A stretch of DNA of 64,000 bases, taken from assembly GCA_022823235.1 (NCBI GenBank), contig JAJDXO010000030.1, forward strand, positions 225,762-289,761, read 5' to 3'. The translations under genes were made by a program, and so were the position numbers. This DNA comes from Rhodospirillales bacterium (GTDB lineage Bacteria; Pseudomonadota; Alphaproteobacteria; Rhodospirillales; UBA2165). The notes under the pieces are model-generated. The model saw only the letters and a program-made list of their open reading frames with translations. It made no database searches and was not told the DNA's origin. Position 1 is the first letter of the stretch; every line of letters begins with the position of its first letter. Positions 43,561 through 52,061 of this stretch are shown piece by piece.

Positions 43561-44538
43561 TCAGTCGAGCCCCGCGCGAACGGTTTCAAAGATACGGTCC
43601 ACCGACGGGATCATCTGATCCTCGAGGTTGTCGGCGGACGCCAGCGGGATATGCGGCGTCGTGATCCGGGTCACGGGCAGGTCCATATCCCAGAAGCACT
43701 CCTCGGTGATCAGGGAGGATATCTCGGCGCCCCAGCCGCAGAGGCGCGGATTTTCCTCGACGGTGAAGGCGCGGCCGGATTTCCTGAACTCGGAGAAGAG
43801 GGTTCGGGTATCCAGCGGCACCAGGCTTCGGACATCGACCACCGATACCCTGATGCCGAGATCCGCCTCGAGCCTTTCCGCGGCCTTGATCGACCGCGGC
43901 ACCATGGCGGCCAACGCGTAAATGACCGCGTCGGTTCCGTCCCGCACCACCCTTGCGGTGCCGAGTTCGTCCACGTGCTCGCCGTCGGGAATTTCACCCT
44001 TGTCGCCGTAGAGAGACTTCTGTTCGAAGAAAATCACCGGGTCGGGGTCGCGGATCGATGCCGCCAGCAGTCCTTTGACGTCGGCCGGGGTCGATGGCGC
44101 GATTACCTTGAGCCCCGGAATCATCATCGCCCAGTTCTCGATGGATTGGGAGTGCTGCGCGCCGAACCGGACACCGCCGCCGTTGGCGCTTCGGATGACC
44201 AAAGGCATGGTCACCTGGCCGCCGGTCATGTAGCGGGTCTTGGCGATCTGGTTGACGACGATGTCCCAGCAGACCGCGAAGAAGTCCGAGAACATGATCT
44301 CGGCAATGGGACGCAGGCCGGTCATGGCCGCACCCATGGCGGCTCCTAAAATGGCCTGTTCGGAGATCGGCGTATCGCGCACCCGGTCGGGCCCGAATTT
44401 GTCGTAGAGCCCGACGGTGGTCTTGAACACGCCGCCCGCTTTGGCGATGTCTTCGCCGAGGAACACGACTTTGTCGTCGCGTTCCATTTCCTGGGCGATC
44501 GCGTCGGCGACCGCTTCCCGATAGGTTAGTTCCGCCAT
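43561..44538 (-). CDS. 2-oxoacid (acetoin/pyruvate) dehydrogenase E1 beta
   Basis: 325 aa, transketolase pyrimidine-domain protein with family motifs MERDDKVVFLGEDIAKAGGVF, DTPISEQAILGAAMGAAMTG (split by position) and the C-terminal ENPRLCGWGAEI. Forms the alpha2-beta2 ThDP enzyme with the product of the overlapping upstream gene (13-bp overlap). Confidence 0.93.
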   Translation of the reverse strand: MAELTYREAVADAIAQEMERDDKVVFLGEDIAKAGGVFKTTVGLYDKFGPDRVRDTPISEQAILGAAMGAAMTGLRPIAEIMFSDFFAVCWDIVVNQIAKTRYMTGGQVTMPLVIRSANGGGVRFGAQHSQSIENWAMMIPGLKVIAPSTPADVKGLLAASIRDPDPVIFFEQKSLYGDKGEIPDGEHVDELGTARVVRDGTDAVIYALAAMVPRSIKAAERLEADLGIRVSVVDVRSLVPLDTRTLFSEFRKSGRAFTVEENPRLCGWGAEISSLITEECFWDMDLPVTRITTPHIPLASADNLEDQMIPSVDRIFETVRAGLD

Positions 44539-45611
44539 GCCGAGCCTCCATCCGCCCAGACGTCCGTATGCGCAAGTTCGTCACGGGGTACGGGCGACGC
44601 CTTTGCTTCTTCGGTTGCGTCGTCGACCGCCTTGAGGACGCTTTTCTCGATATCGCCGACGACTTTTTCCGGCACACCGAACTCCAGCAGGCGGCTGCGA
44701 TACATGGGGATCGGGTCCTTCGCCATCCATTCCTCGACCTCTTCGTCGGGCCGGTACGTTGCGGGGTCCGCGCGGGAGTGGCCGTAGTGCCGATAGGTCT
44801 TGGCCTCGATCAGCGAGGGACCGTCGCCGGCGACCGCCTTGTCGACCGCCGCCCTGGCGACCCGGTACACGGCGTCGGCGTCATTGCCGTCGACAATGAT
44901 GGATTCCAGGCCATAGGCGCCGGCCCGGTCCGCCGCCGGATGTTCGACGGCCGTGACCTCGCCGATGGGGGTGTATTCCATGTAGAGGTTGTTCTCGCAG
45001 ACGAAGACCACCGGCAGCTTCCAGATCACGGCAAAGTTCAGCGCTTCGTGGAAGGCGCCGATATTGGTGGTGCCGTCACCGAAGAAGCAGAAGGAAACCG
45101 CGCCGGTCTTGTTGTATTGCGCCGCCCACGCCGCGCCGGTGGCAATCGGCAGGTGTGCGCCGATGATGGCGTAGGAGCCCATGGCGCCCTTTTCGACGTC
45201 GGTCAGGTGCATGGAGCCGCCCTTGCCCTGCAGCATGCCGCACTCCTTGCCCATCAGTTCGCCGAGCATGCCGGTCATGGACGCGCCCCGGACCAGGGTA
45301 TGCGCGTGGCCGCGGTAGGTGCAGAACGTGTAATCGCCCGGCCGCATGGCCGTCGCGCAGCCGGCGGCGATGGCTTCCTGGCCGACGGCGAGGTGGCTCG
45401 TCCCCTTGATCAGATTCTGCAAGAACAGGTCATGGGCCCGCTGCTCCAGATGCCGGACCTCGAGCTGCAGCCGCCACATGTCGAGCCGGTTTCCTTCCCC
45501 GATATCGTCGTTCAGACGTGACGCCCCGCCGGGCTTGGCCTTGGCCGGCTTTGAGGATCGGCTCGACGATTTCGTCGACGATCGGGAGGTGGTTCTCGTT
45601 TTTCGTGCCAA
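44526..45611 (-). CDS. 2-oxoacid (acetoin/pyruvate) dehydrogenase E1 alpha
   Basis: About 361 aa. A basic Ser-rich leader (ARKTRTTSRSSTKSSSRSS) precedes the enzyme core beginning LDMWRLQLEVRHLEQRAHD. ThDP-Mg motif is GDGTTNIGAFHEALN and the phosphorylation-loop region is TYRHYGHSRADP. Size and context resemble AcoA. TTG at 45611 is chosen because GGGGAGAGGA precedes it; an ATG at 45704 is in frame but lies only 15 bp from the predicted -10. Confidence 0.87.
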   Translation of the reverse strand: MARKTRTTSRSSTKSSSRSSKPAKAKPGGASRLNDDIGEGNRLDMWRLQLEVRHLEQRAHDLFLQNLIKGTSHLAVGQEAIAAGCATAMRPGDYTFCTYRGHAHTLVRGASMTGMLGELMGKECGMLQGKGGSMHLTDVEKGAMGSYAIIGAHLPIATGAAWAAQYNKTGAVSFCFFGDGTTNIGAFHEALNFAVIWKLPVVFVCENNLYMEYTPIGEVTAVEHPAADRAGAYGLESIIVDGNDADAVYRVARAAVDKAVAGDGPSLIEAKTYRHYGHSRADPATYRPDEEVEEWMAKDPIPMYRSRLLEFGVPEKVVGDIEKSVLKAVDDATEEAKASPVPRDELAHTDVWADGGSAWRN

Positions 45612-45920
45612 TGGTTCGGTCCTCTCCCCGAGTTCAGCCAATCGACGGATTTCCGTCTTATTTTCTGCGGCCCCCGTTTCGCATCTTGACCCGAGAGCCC
45701 GCATGGTGCATTTTCACGATCATTGTGCAATCGATTGCATAATTCAAGAATAAATTGGCGATCGGGGAAAAAGCCTAAGTCTGGTCGGCGTTTTGGTGGG
45801 AGCAGCACCCGGGTCCGGAAGCGAAAAACCGGTGGACGGGATTGGCGCCATCATCTTGAATACAGGGGAATTGGCGCCGCTGAATTCGGCGACCGTTCAA
45901 CGATAGCTCGGAGGTACGTC
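45612..45920. other. Divergent region between E1alpha and the M24 gene
   Basis: About 310 bp. It contains the LacI-type promoter/operator at 45719-45747 and, near its right end, the ribosome site GGAGG of the M24 gene. No further gene was recognised; open frames extending into it lack similarity. Confidence 0.6.
45719..45747 (-). promoter_or_regulatory. Promoter with embedded LacI operator, E1alpha operon
   Basis: On the minus strand TTGAAT (45742-45747) and AATGAT (45719-45724) are 17 bp apart. The spacer holds TGCAATCGATTGCA, a perfect 14-bp palindrome at 45726-45739. A repressor bound there would sit between -35 and -10. It matches the site at 40184 next to the lacI-type gene. Confidence 0.68.
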
Positions 45921-47174
45921 ATGCACTATACCGCACCGCGATCGACCGCAACCTGGGGCACCATGGCCAAGGACTGGGAAGCGGGGATTGACTACCGGAA
46001 GCTTCATGAGGACCGGCTGGCGCGCGCCCAGGCCGCCTGCGCCGATCACGGTTTTGGTGCCTTCCTGTGCTTTAACTTCGACAATATCCGCTACATCACG
46101 TCGACGCACATCGGCGAATGGGGCCGGGATAAATTCGACCGGTATTGCCTTGCACCGACGGACTCCGCGCCGTTCCTTTGGGATCCGGCGCCGCCGGCGA
46201 AGAAGAAGGCGTCTCCCTGGTTGGGCAACCGGATCGATGCGCCGGTTTCCACCATGCAGGGCGCGATCCCGCCCGAGCACGGCGTGCAGGACGTCTTCGC
46301 AAAGCAGATCAAGGAAAAGATGGTCGAACTGGGCATCGACAAGCAGCCGCTTGCGATCGATGTCATGGAACTGCCGATGCTGCGCGCCCTCGAGGCCGAA
46401 GGCGTCGAAGTCGTGGACGGCCAGCAGGCGCTGATGGATGCCCGCGAGGTGAAGACCGAAGAGGAGATCGAGCTCCTGAAGGTCGCCGCGGCCATGGTCG
46501 ACGCGGTCTATCTCGACATCGCCAAGGCCATCCGGCCCGGCAACAAGGAGAGCGATCTGGTTGCCATCGCCAATGATCAGCTCTATGCCATGGGCTCCGA
46601 GCGGGTCGAGTGCGTGAACTCGGTCGCGGGCCCGCGCGGCGCGCCTCACTCTCACACTTTCTCCGACCGTATGATCCAGCCGGGCGACATGATCTTCCTG
46701 GACATCATGCACAGCTTCAACGGCTACCACACGTGCTACTACCGCACCTTCATTTGCGGTCAGCCCAACGAGGCGCAAAAAGAAGCCTACGAGATCTGCT
46801 CCCGGTGGGTGAACGCGGCCATCGAGCAGATCAAGCCGGGCGCCAGCCTCGACAATATCGCCATGGCGTGGCCCAAGGCGGAAGAATTCGGTTACGCCAA
46901 CGAGGACGAAGCCTTCCTGCTGCAGTTCGGCCACGGCGTTGGTCTGAGCCTGTGGGAGCGTCCGATCATTTCGCGGCGCTACATGGGTCAGAAGACCGAG
47001 CTGAAGAAGGGCATGGTCTTCGCCGTCGAGTGCTGGAAGGGCGCCGACGACGGCTCGGGCGCGGCGCGGATCGAGGAAGAGGTCGTGGTCACCGACGACG
47101 GCTGCGAGATCATCACCAATTTCCCGTCCGACCACCTGATCTCCTGCGGCCTGCCGGGCTGCGAAATCTACTAG
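45921..47174 (+). CDS. M24 peptidase-fold protein with altered metal site
   Basis: 417 aa, creatinase/aminopeptidase-P architecture: N-terminal domain to about residue 185, then the pita-bread fold. Expected metal ligands are D261 (FLDIMH), then D-to-C272 (HTCYYRTF where family members have SDMTRTF), H338 (FGHGVGLS), E370 (AVECW) and E385 (ARIEE). Loss of one Asp suggests altered metal use or a creatinase-like non-metal hydrolase. DddP-type DMSP lyases share the fold but keep that Asp. ATG fixed by GGAGG at 45909. Confidence 0.85.
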   Translation: MHYTAPRSTATWGTMAKDWEAGIDYRKLHEDRLARAQAACADHGFGAFLCFNFDNIRYITSTHIGEWGRDKFDRYCLAPTDSAPFLWDPAPPAKKKASPWLGNRIDAPVSTMQGAIPPEHGVQDVFAKQIKEKMVELGIDKQPLAIDVMELPMLRALEAEGVEVVDGQQALMDAREVKTEEEIELLKVAAAMVDAVYLDIAKAIRPGNKESDLVAIANDQLYAMGSERVECVNSVAGPRGAPHSHTFSDRMIQPGDMIFLDIMHSFNGYHTCYYRTFICGQPNEAQKEAYEICSRWVNAAIEQIKPGASLDNIAMAWPKAEEFGYANEDEAFLLQFGHGVGLSLWERPIISRRYMGQKTELKKGMVFAVECWKGADDGSGAARIEEEVVVTDDGCEIITNFPSDHLISCGLPGCEIY

Positions 47175-47207
47175 GCCGCGAGGGTAGCGGAAGAGGACCG
47201 GAGCCCC

Positions 47208-48380
47208 ATGGACAGGATTTGGGTCACGTTGGTCACCGGATTTTTGGGGAGCGGCAAAACGACGCTCCTCAACACCCTGCTGCACCACCCCGCCATGAGC
47301 AAGGCCGCGGTGATCGTCAACGAGTTCGGCGAGATCGGCCTCGACTATGACCTGATCGAACGGGCGGATGACTCGGTCGTGCAGTTGGCCAACGGCTGCC
47401 TCTGTTGTTCCGTGAAAAGCGACCTGATCGATACCTTCCGCGATCTTTACGTCCAGCGGAATGCGGGGACGATCCCCCACTTCGACCGGGTGGTGATCGA
47501 AACCACCGGCATTGCCGACCCCATGCCGATCCTGCAGATCGTCTTCACCAATCCGATGGTGGTGAACCATTATTCGCTGGACGGCGTGGTGACCACTGTG
47601 GATTCGGTGAATGGACTGTCATCCATTGAACGCTTCACGGAGTGCGTCAAACAGGCGGCCGTCGCCGACCGGATCATCGTCACCAAGGTCGATCTGGTGA
47701 CCGACACCGAGGGCCGGGAGAAGGTCGATGAACTGACCGGCAAATTGCGCTCCCTGAACCCGGCGGCCCCCATCGTCAAAACGGCGACGGAGGAGATTGA
47801 TCCGTCGGATCTGTTCGGCGCCGGCATGTTCGATCCGGAAACCAAGAAGATCGACCTCGCGAGCTGGATCGACCCCGAACGATACGAGGACACCGAGGCC
47901 CTCATGATCGCCGAGCCGTCCGAGGACGAGATGGATGAGGAGACCCTCGCCTATTATCGGGAACACGGCCACACGCCGGAAGAACACCACCACCGGCATC
48001 ACAATCACGACTCGTCCATCAATACGTTTTGCCTGACCCGGGACGAGCCCATGTCTCTCGACATGCTCCGGAACTTCCTGGAAGGGCTTGCCAATGAGGC
48101 CGGCCCGGACCTGCTGCGGGTCAAAGGCATCGTCAATGTTGACGAGAAGCCCGATCAGCCGGCGGTCATCCAGGGCGCCCAGCAGATATTCCACTCGCTG
48201 GACTGGTTGCCCGAATGGCCGAGCGATGACCGGCGGACCCGAATCGTCTTCATTACCCGCGACATCGACAAAGCCTACATCGAAGATACCTTCGGCCTGA
48301 TCGAGCGGGTAGCGGCCAGGACGGCCGCCGCGGGTCAGGCCGCCGGACACCCCGGCATGCCGCCGGGACTCATCAACTAG
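47208..48380 (+). CDS. CobW/COG0523 GTPase (metal chaperone)
   Basis: 390 aa. P-loop GFLGSGKTT at 11-19, the family metal-binding CxCC as C64-L-C66-C67 in NGCLCC, NKxD as TKVD, and a His-rich loop HHHRHHNHD near residues 260-268, followed by the CobW C-terminal domain. COG0523 proteins deliver metal to a client enzyme; the client may be the M24-fold protein encoded 33 bp upstream, which is inference from the operon. Confidence 0.9.
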   Translation: MDRIWVTLVTGFLGSGKTTLLNTLLHHPAMSKAAVIVNEFGEIGLDYDLIERADDSVVQLANGCLCCSVKSDLIDTFRDLYVQRNAGTIPHFDRVVIETTGIADPMPILQIVFTNPMVVNHYSLDGVVTTVDSVNGLSSIERFTECVKQAAVADRIIVTKVDLVTDTEGREKVDELTGKLRSLNPAAPIVKTATEEIDPSDLFGAGMFDPETKKIDLASWIDPERYEDTEALMIAEPSEDEMDEETLAYYREHGHTPEEHHHRHHNHDSSINTFCLTRDEPMSLDMLRNFLEGLANEAGPDLLRVKGIVNVDEKPDQPAVIQGAQQIFHSLDWLPEWPSDDRRTRIVFITRDIDKAYIEDTFGLIERVAARTAAAGQAAGHPGMPPGLIN

Positions 48381-48451
48381 ATTTGAGAGGCGGGATCGCC
48401 GCCCATCCGTCAAGCACTTGCCTGTCTCAGGCCTGCATCAGGGAGAACATC

Positions 48452-48739
48452 ATGCTGTTCGTCATTTTCGCCATCGACAAGCCGGGTATGGCCGAGACGC
48501 GCGCCGCCGCCATGGATGCGCACCGCCGGTACCTGGAGAGCGCGCCGTTCAAGAACGTCATGTCGGGACCGCTGATGGATGACGCGGGCGAGAACATCAT
48601 CGGCAGTCTTTACATGCTGGATGCCGAAAATCGCGGCGTCATCGACCGGATGTTCAAGGATGATCCGCTTTGCCAGGCGGATATTTGGCAATCGGTCGAG
48701 GTGCGGCACTTCGTCGCACGGGTGGACAACAGAAACTAA
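48452..48739 (+). CDS. YciI-like protein
   Basis: 95 aa, ferredoxin-like fold of the YciI family: MLFVIFAIDKPG at the start, the conserved AHRRYLE, a Gly-Pro-Leu core (SGPLMDD) and FKDDPLCQADIW. The His-Asp pair typical of the family (here DAHRRYL and the DDP segment) is visible. Function of YciI proteins is poorly known. I start at ATG 48452 with AGGGAGAA upstream. Confidence 0.85.
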   Translation: MLFVIFAIDKPGMAETRAAAMDAHRRYLESAPFKNVMSGPLMDDAGENIIGSLYMLDAENRGVIDRMFKDDPLCQADIWQSVEVRHFVARVDNRN

Positions 48740-48764
48740 TTGGACTTCGAAGGAGAACTGAACT

Positions 48765-49550
48765 ATGGACTTGGGTCTTAAAGGAAAGAACGCGGCGATC
48801 ACCGGTTCCAGTCAGGGAATTGGTCATGCCATCGCAAGCTCGCTCGCCGATGAGGGGTGCAACGTGGCGCTGTCGGCCCGCAACCAGGACCGCCTCGACC
48901 AGGCCGTAAAGGAAATGGAAGCGAAGGGCGTGAAGGCCGCCGGCATTCTGGTTGATCTCTCCAGCGAGGACGGTTGCAAGAAGTTCGTCGATGATGCCGT
49001 CGATGCCCTCGGCGGCCTGGACATCCTCGTCAACAATGTCGGCGGGATGATCCCCGGCACCCTCGACAGCCTCGATGAGGCGACCTGGGCCACGGTCTTG
49101 AACCTGAACCTGATGTCGTTCGTCTACACCACCAAGGCGGCGGTTCCCCACCTTCGGAATTCCGGCGCCGGCCGCGTCCTCAACGTATCGGGCGTTACCG
49201 GCAAGCAACTGCTGCCGGGCGCGTTGACCACCACCATTCCCAACACGGCGATCCATGGTTTCGCCAAGGTGATGGCCGAGCAACTCGGCAAGGACGGGAT
49301 CACCGTCAACACCATCTGCCCGGGCTTCACCAACACGGAAAGCTGGGGGCCCAGGGCCGAGAGCATGGCGAAGATGCGGGGCGTCACCCCGGACCAGGTT
49401 CGCGACGGCGTATCGGCCCAGACGTTCCTCGGCCGCTGGGCGGAGCCCCAGGAGATCGGCGATGCGGCGGCGTGGATCGTCTCGGAGAAAAACAGCTACC
49501 AGACCGGTACGGTCGTCGAGGTGTGCGGCGGATTTACCAAGTACATCTAG
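48765..49550 (+). CDS. SDR-family protein without Tyr-x-x-x-Lys
   Basis: 261 aa. Intact cofactor motif TGSSQGIG and NNVG. At the active site LTTTIPNTAIHGFAKVM replaces the usual Y-x-x-x-K: aligning AIHGFAKVMAEQL to the conserved helix puts Thr at Tyr and Pro at Lys. The Ser in NVSGVTG is retained. Catalysis by the classical mechanism is unlikely. Last gene of a five-kilobase plus-strand run, followed by a terminator. Confidence 0.85.
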   Translation: MDLGLKGKNAAITGSSQGIGHAIASSLADEGCNVALSARNQDRLDQAVKEMEAKGVKAAGILVDLSSEDGCKKFVDDAVDALGGLDILVNNVGGMIPGTLDSLDEATWATVLNLNLMSFVYTTKAAVPHLRNSGAGRVLNVSGVTGKQLLPGALTTTIPNTAIHGFAKVMAEQLGKDGITVNTICPGFTNTESWGPRAESMAKMRGVTPDQVRDGVSAQTFLGRWAEPQEIGDAAAWIVSEKNSYQTGTVVEVCGGFTKYI

Positions 49551-49572
49551 CTGACAATATGATGCGGCGAAG

Positions 49573-49603
49573 CGCGCCGGCGTGGCCAATGCCGGCGCGT
49601 TTT
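49573..49603 (+). terminator. Rho-independent terminator
   Basis: Nine-bp perfect stem CGCGCCGGC/GCCGGCGCG with a 9-nt loop, followed by TTTT, 23 bp after the SDR stop. Confidence 0.8.
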
Positions 49604-49675
49604 GCTATGTACGGATAAACGTGCCGCCCAAACGGCGGTTTCAATCCAAGCAGGCGGGTAAACGCGGAGGCGGTC

Positions 49676-50131
49676 ATGCCGTTCGAACTGGACTTCATAC
49701 TTCTTTCCATCATCTCTGGAATATTGGCGAGCTACGTGCTTCTGGCGAACGCGTTGTGGCTGCAGAGCCTCAAACTGCCGCGGCTCGATTTCTCGACCGC
49801 GATGGCGAACTTGACCTACGGCGAGCAATTCGAGGGCAAGCCGCCCTATTTCGCCGGAATGATCGTCATCTATTTCAACGGCATCATCTTCGCGCTGCTC
49901 TATTCGACCGTGGTCGCCCAATACCTGCCGGGCGAACCGATCGTCAAGGGGGCGATCTGGGGCGCCATCCTGTGGTTCTTCTCGGGCATTTTCTACGTGC
50001 CGTTCATTCTTAAGGAAGGGTTCTTCCTCAGCCACATTCACCCCATGGCATGGTTCTCGAGCGGTATCGTCCACGGCATGTACGGTCTTGTGGTCGGTTG
50101 GCTCGCGCCCATCCATACGGCGGCCGGATAG
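49676..50131 (+). CDS. Small integral membrane protein, unknown function
   Basis: 151 aa with about four predicted membrane helices (FILLSIISGILASYVLLANAL, the span around MIVIYFNGIIFALLYSTVV, GAIWGAILWFFSGIFYVPF and the C-terminal SGIVHGMYGLVVGWL). Charged residues cluster in the first loop (GEQFEGKPP). No domain recognised. Placed alone between a terminator and a convergent ligase gene; ribosome site GGAGG near 49667. Confidence 0.75.
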   Translation: MPFELDFILLSIISGILASYVLLANALWLQSLKLPRLDFSTAMANLTYGEQFEGKPPYFAGMIVIYFNGIIFALLYSTVVAQYLPGEPIVKGAIWGAILWFFSGIFYVPFILKEGFFLSHIHPMAWFSSGIVHGMYGLVVGWLAPIHTAAG

Positions 50132-50185
50132 CGAACGCATTCCTTGACTTGGCTCCCCCGCGCGGCCGGGCTGATGTGACCGCCG

Positions 50186-52057
50186 TTACCGCCAAATCAC
50201 CTCCGGCGGAACCGCGAAGGCCGAAAGCGCACGTTCGACGGCCTCGCGATCCCCGCTCCCGGTGATGCGAACGCTCAAATAGTGCCCGCGGCGCGCATCG
50301 TCCTCGGGCGTAATTTCCAGATGGGCGCCCTGATGGAGCAATGGCGCCAGCAGCTTTTCAAAGAACTCGATTGCCGCCCGGTCGCGGAGGGCGGGCTTGA
50401 ATATCTTGCCGACACCCGTGAGCGGCAGGGCATCCATGATGGTGATGGATTTCGGGATTGCCGCCCTCTCCGGTACGCGATCCCGGGCAAACGCAAGCAA
50501 CTCGGCTTCCGAGGCGGAAGCGCCGGGCTTGAGCTGGACATACGCGACGGGCAGTTCTCCCGCATAGGCATCGGGCCTGCCGACCGCCGCGGAAAGCTGG
50601 ACGTCTTCATGGGTCAGCAGGGCGTCCTCGATGATGGCCGGATCGATATTGTGACCGCTCCGGTTGATGACGTCCTTGATCCGTCCGGTGATCCAGATGT
50701 AGCCATCCGGATCCAGCCGGCCGAGGTCGCCGGTGTTGATCCAGCCGTCCCCGAAGAACAGGTCTTCGTCGAGCGCTTGGTCGAGATAGCCCGGGATGAC
50801 GCCCGGACTGCGAACCAGGATCAGGCCGGCCTCGTCCGTGTCGCACTCGCGCCGCAGTCCGCCGTCGCGATCAAGTTCGACAATTCGGACCTCCGTATAG
50901 GGCAGCCGAAACCCGGCCGAACCAAATCGCGGCTCACCGTCCCGGGGCGGGACGGCGATGGTCGCGGTGTTTTCGGTCATGCCGTAATTGCAGAGCACCC
51001 GGACGCCGATGTCGCGTTCGAATTTCTCGGCTATCTCCACCGGCAGGCCGGCCGAGCCGGTCATGCAGTACGGCCGGAGGCTGGAGACGTCGGCATCGCC
51101 GACCGGGATGTCGGCCAGCGCCGAGAGCGTGGTCGGGACGCCGAAAAAATCGGTGATGCGGTACTTCTCGACGAACCGCCAGTAGTTCTCCACCACCGCC
51201 TTGTTCCGGAAGCCGACCGTGCCCGGGACCAGGCTGGTGATGCCCCGGGCGAACGCGGAGACCGTATGGTAGACCATGCCGCCGATATGGAAGAGGGGGT
51301 GAACGGCGAACACGGCCTGCCCCGCTTCCTGTTCCAGCAGGATTTCATAGGCCCAGCATTTGTAGGCGAAGCCCTTGTGCTGAAGCTGGGCGATTTTGGG
51401 GGTTCCCGTCGTGCCGCCGGTATGGGCGTATATGGCGACGTCGTCGGCCCGTATTTGACGTCCGGAGACCAACCGGTCGCCCGGCTGCCGGTCGGCGAGT
51501 TCATCCAGCCCGCCGTCGATGCGGGCCGCGCCCGGCGCCTGCACCTGAAGCACATGCTCCACCGAGGTGAGACGGGTTCGCATGGCGGTCACTTTGTCCC
51601 AAATCTCGAAGTCGGGGGACGGGCCGAGACAGACCAGGACCTTGGCGCGCGTCGCGTTGATGATCTCGGTGAGCTGCGACGGTTCCAGCATCCAGTTGAC
51701 GGGCGCGGCGATACCCGCGGCCGTCCCGGCGATCAGCGAGATATAGTTTTGCGGGACCAGGGGCAGCATGATAGCGACGGCGTCCTTCGGGCCGACACCG
51801 AGTGCGCTCAAAGCGTTGGCGACCTGCCGGACGCGGCCGATGAACCGGCCGAAGGTGAGGGTCTCCGGCGCCTCGTCCGGCGACCCCGTCGGCAAGAAGT
51901 GGATGGCCGGGCGCTTCGGGTCGAGGGATGCCCCGTGGCAAACCAGATCATAAACGGTCCAGAGATCGATCTTGTCTTCGAGCGGACCCTGCTCAAGCGC
52001 TTCGATATCCGCGAGCGTCCGGATCTTGATCGATCGGGATGCCGCCGCGCCGTCCAT
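50186..52057 (-). CDS. AMP-forming acyl-CoA synthetase
   Basis: 623 aa adenylating ligase. P-loop YAHTGGTTGTPK near residue 210, the NYGMTE segment, and WINTGDLGRLDPDGYIWITGRIKD (split: TGDLG and GRIKDVINRSG) typical of fatty-acyl-CoA ligases. The expected catalytic C-terminal Lys segment appears as LTGVGKIFKPALRD. It follows the enoyl-CoA hydratase gene by 4 bp, forming a two-gene acyl-CoA operon. Substrate unknown. Confidence 0.9.
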   Translation of the reverse strand: MDGAAASRSIKIRTLADIEALEQGPLEDKIDLWTVYDLVCHGASLDPKRPAIHFLPTGSPDEAPETLTFGRFIGRVRQVANALSALGVGPKDAVAIMLPLVPQNYISLIAGTAAGIAAPVNWMLEPSQLTEIINATRAKVLVCLGPSPDFEIWDKVTAMRTRLTSVEHVLQVQAPGAARIDGGLDELADRQPGDRLVSGRQIRADDVAIYAHTGGTTGTPKIAQLQHKGFAYKCWAYEILLEQEAGQAVFAVHPLFHIGGMVYHTVSAFARGITSLVPGTVGFRNKAVVENYWRFVEKYRITDFFGVPTTLSALADIPVGDADVSSLRPYCMTGSAGLPVEIAEKFERDIGVRVLCNYGMTENTATIAVPPRDGEPRFGSAGFRLPYTEVRIVELDRDGGLRRECDTDEAGLILVRSPGVIPGYLDQALDEDLFFGDGWINTGDLGRLDPDGYIWITGRIKDVINRSGHNIDPAIIEDALLTHEDVQLSAAVGRPDAYAGELPVAYVQLKPGASASEAELLAFARDRVPERAAIPKSITIMDALPLTGVGKIFKPALRDRAAIEFFEKLLAPLLHQGAHLEITPEDDARRGHYLSVRITGSGDREAVERALSAFAVPPEVIWR

Positions 52058-52061
52058 GAGC

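Noticed and set aside
45921..47174. Identification as DMSP lyase DddP
   Set aside because: Shares the M24 fold, but lacks the second-ligand Asp kept in DddP and the longer N-terminal region.
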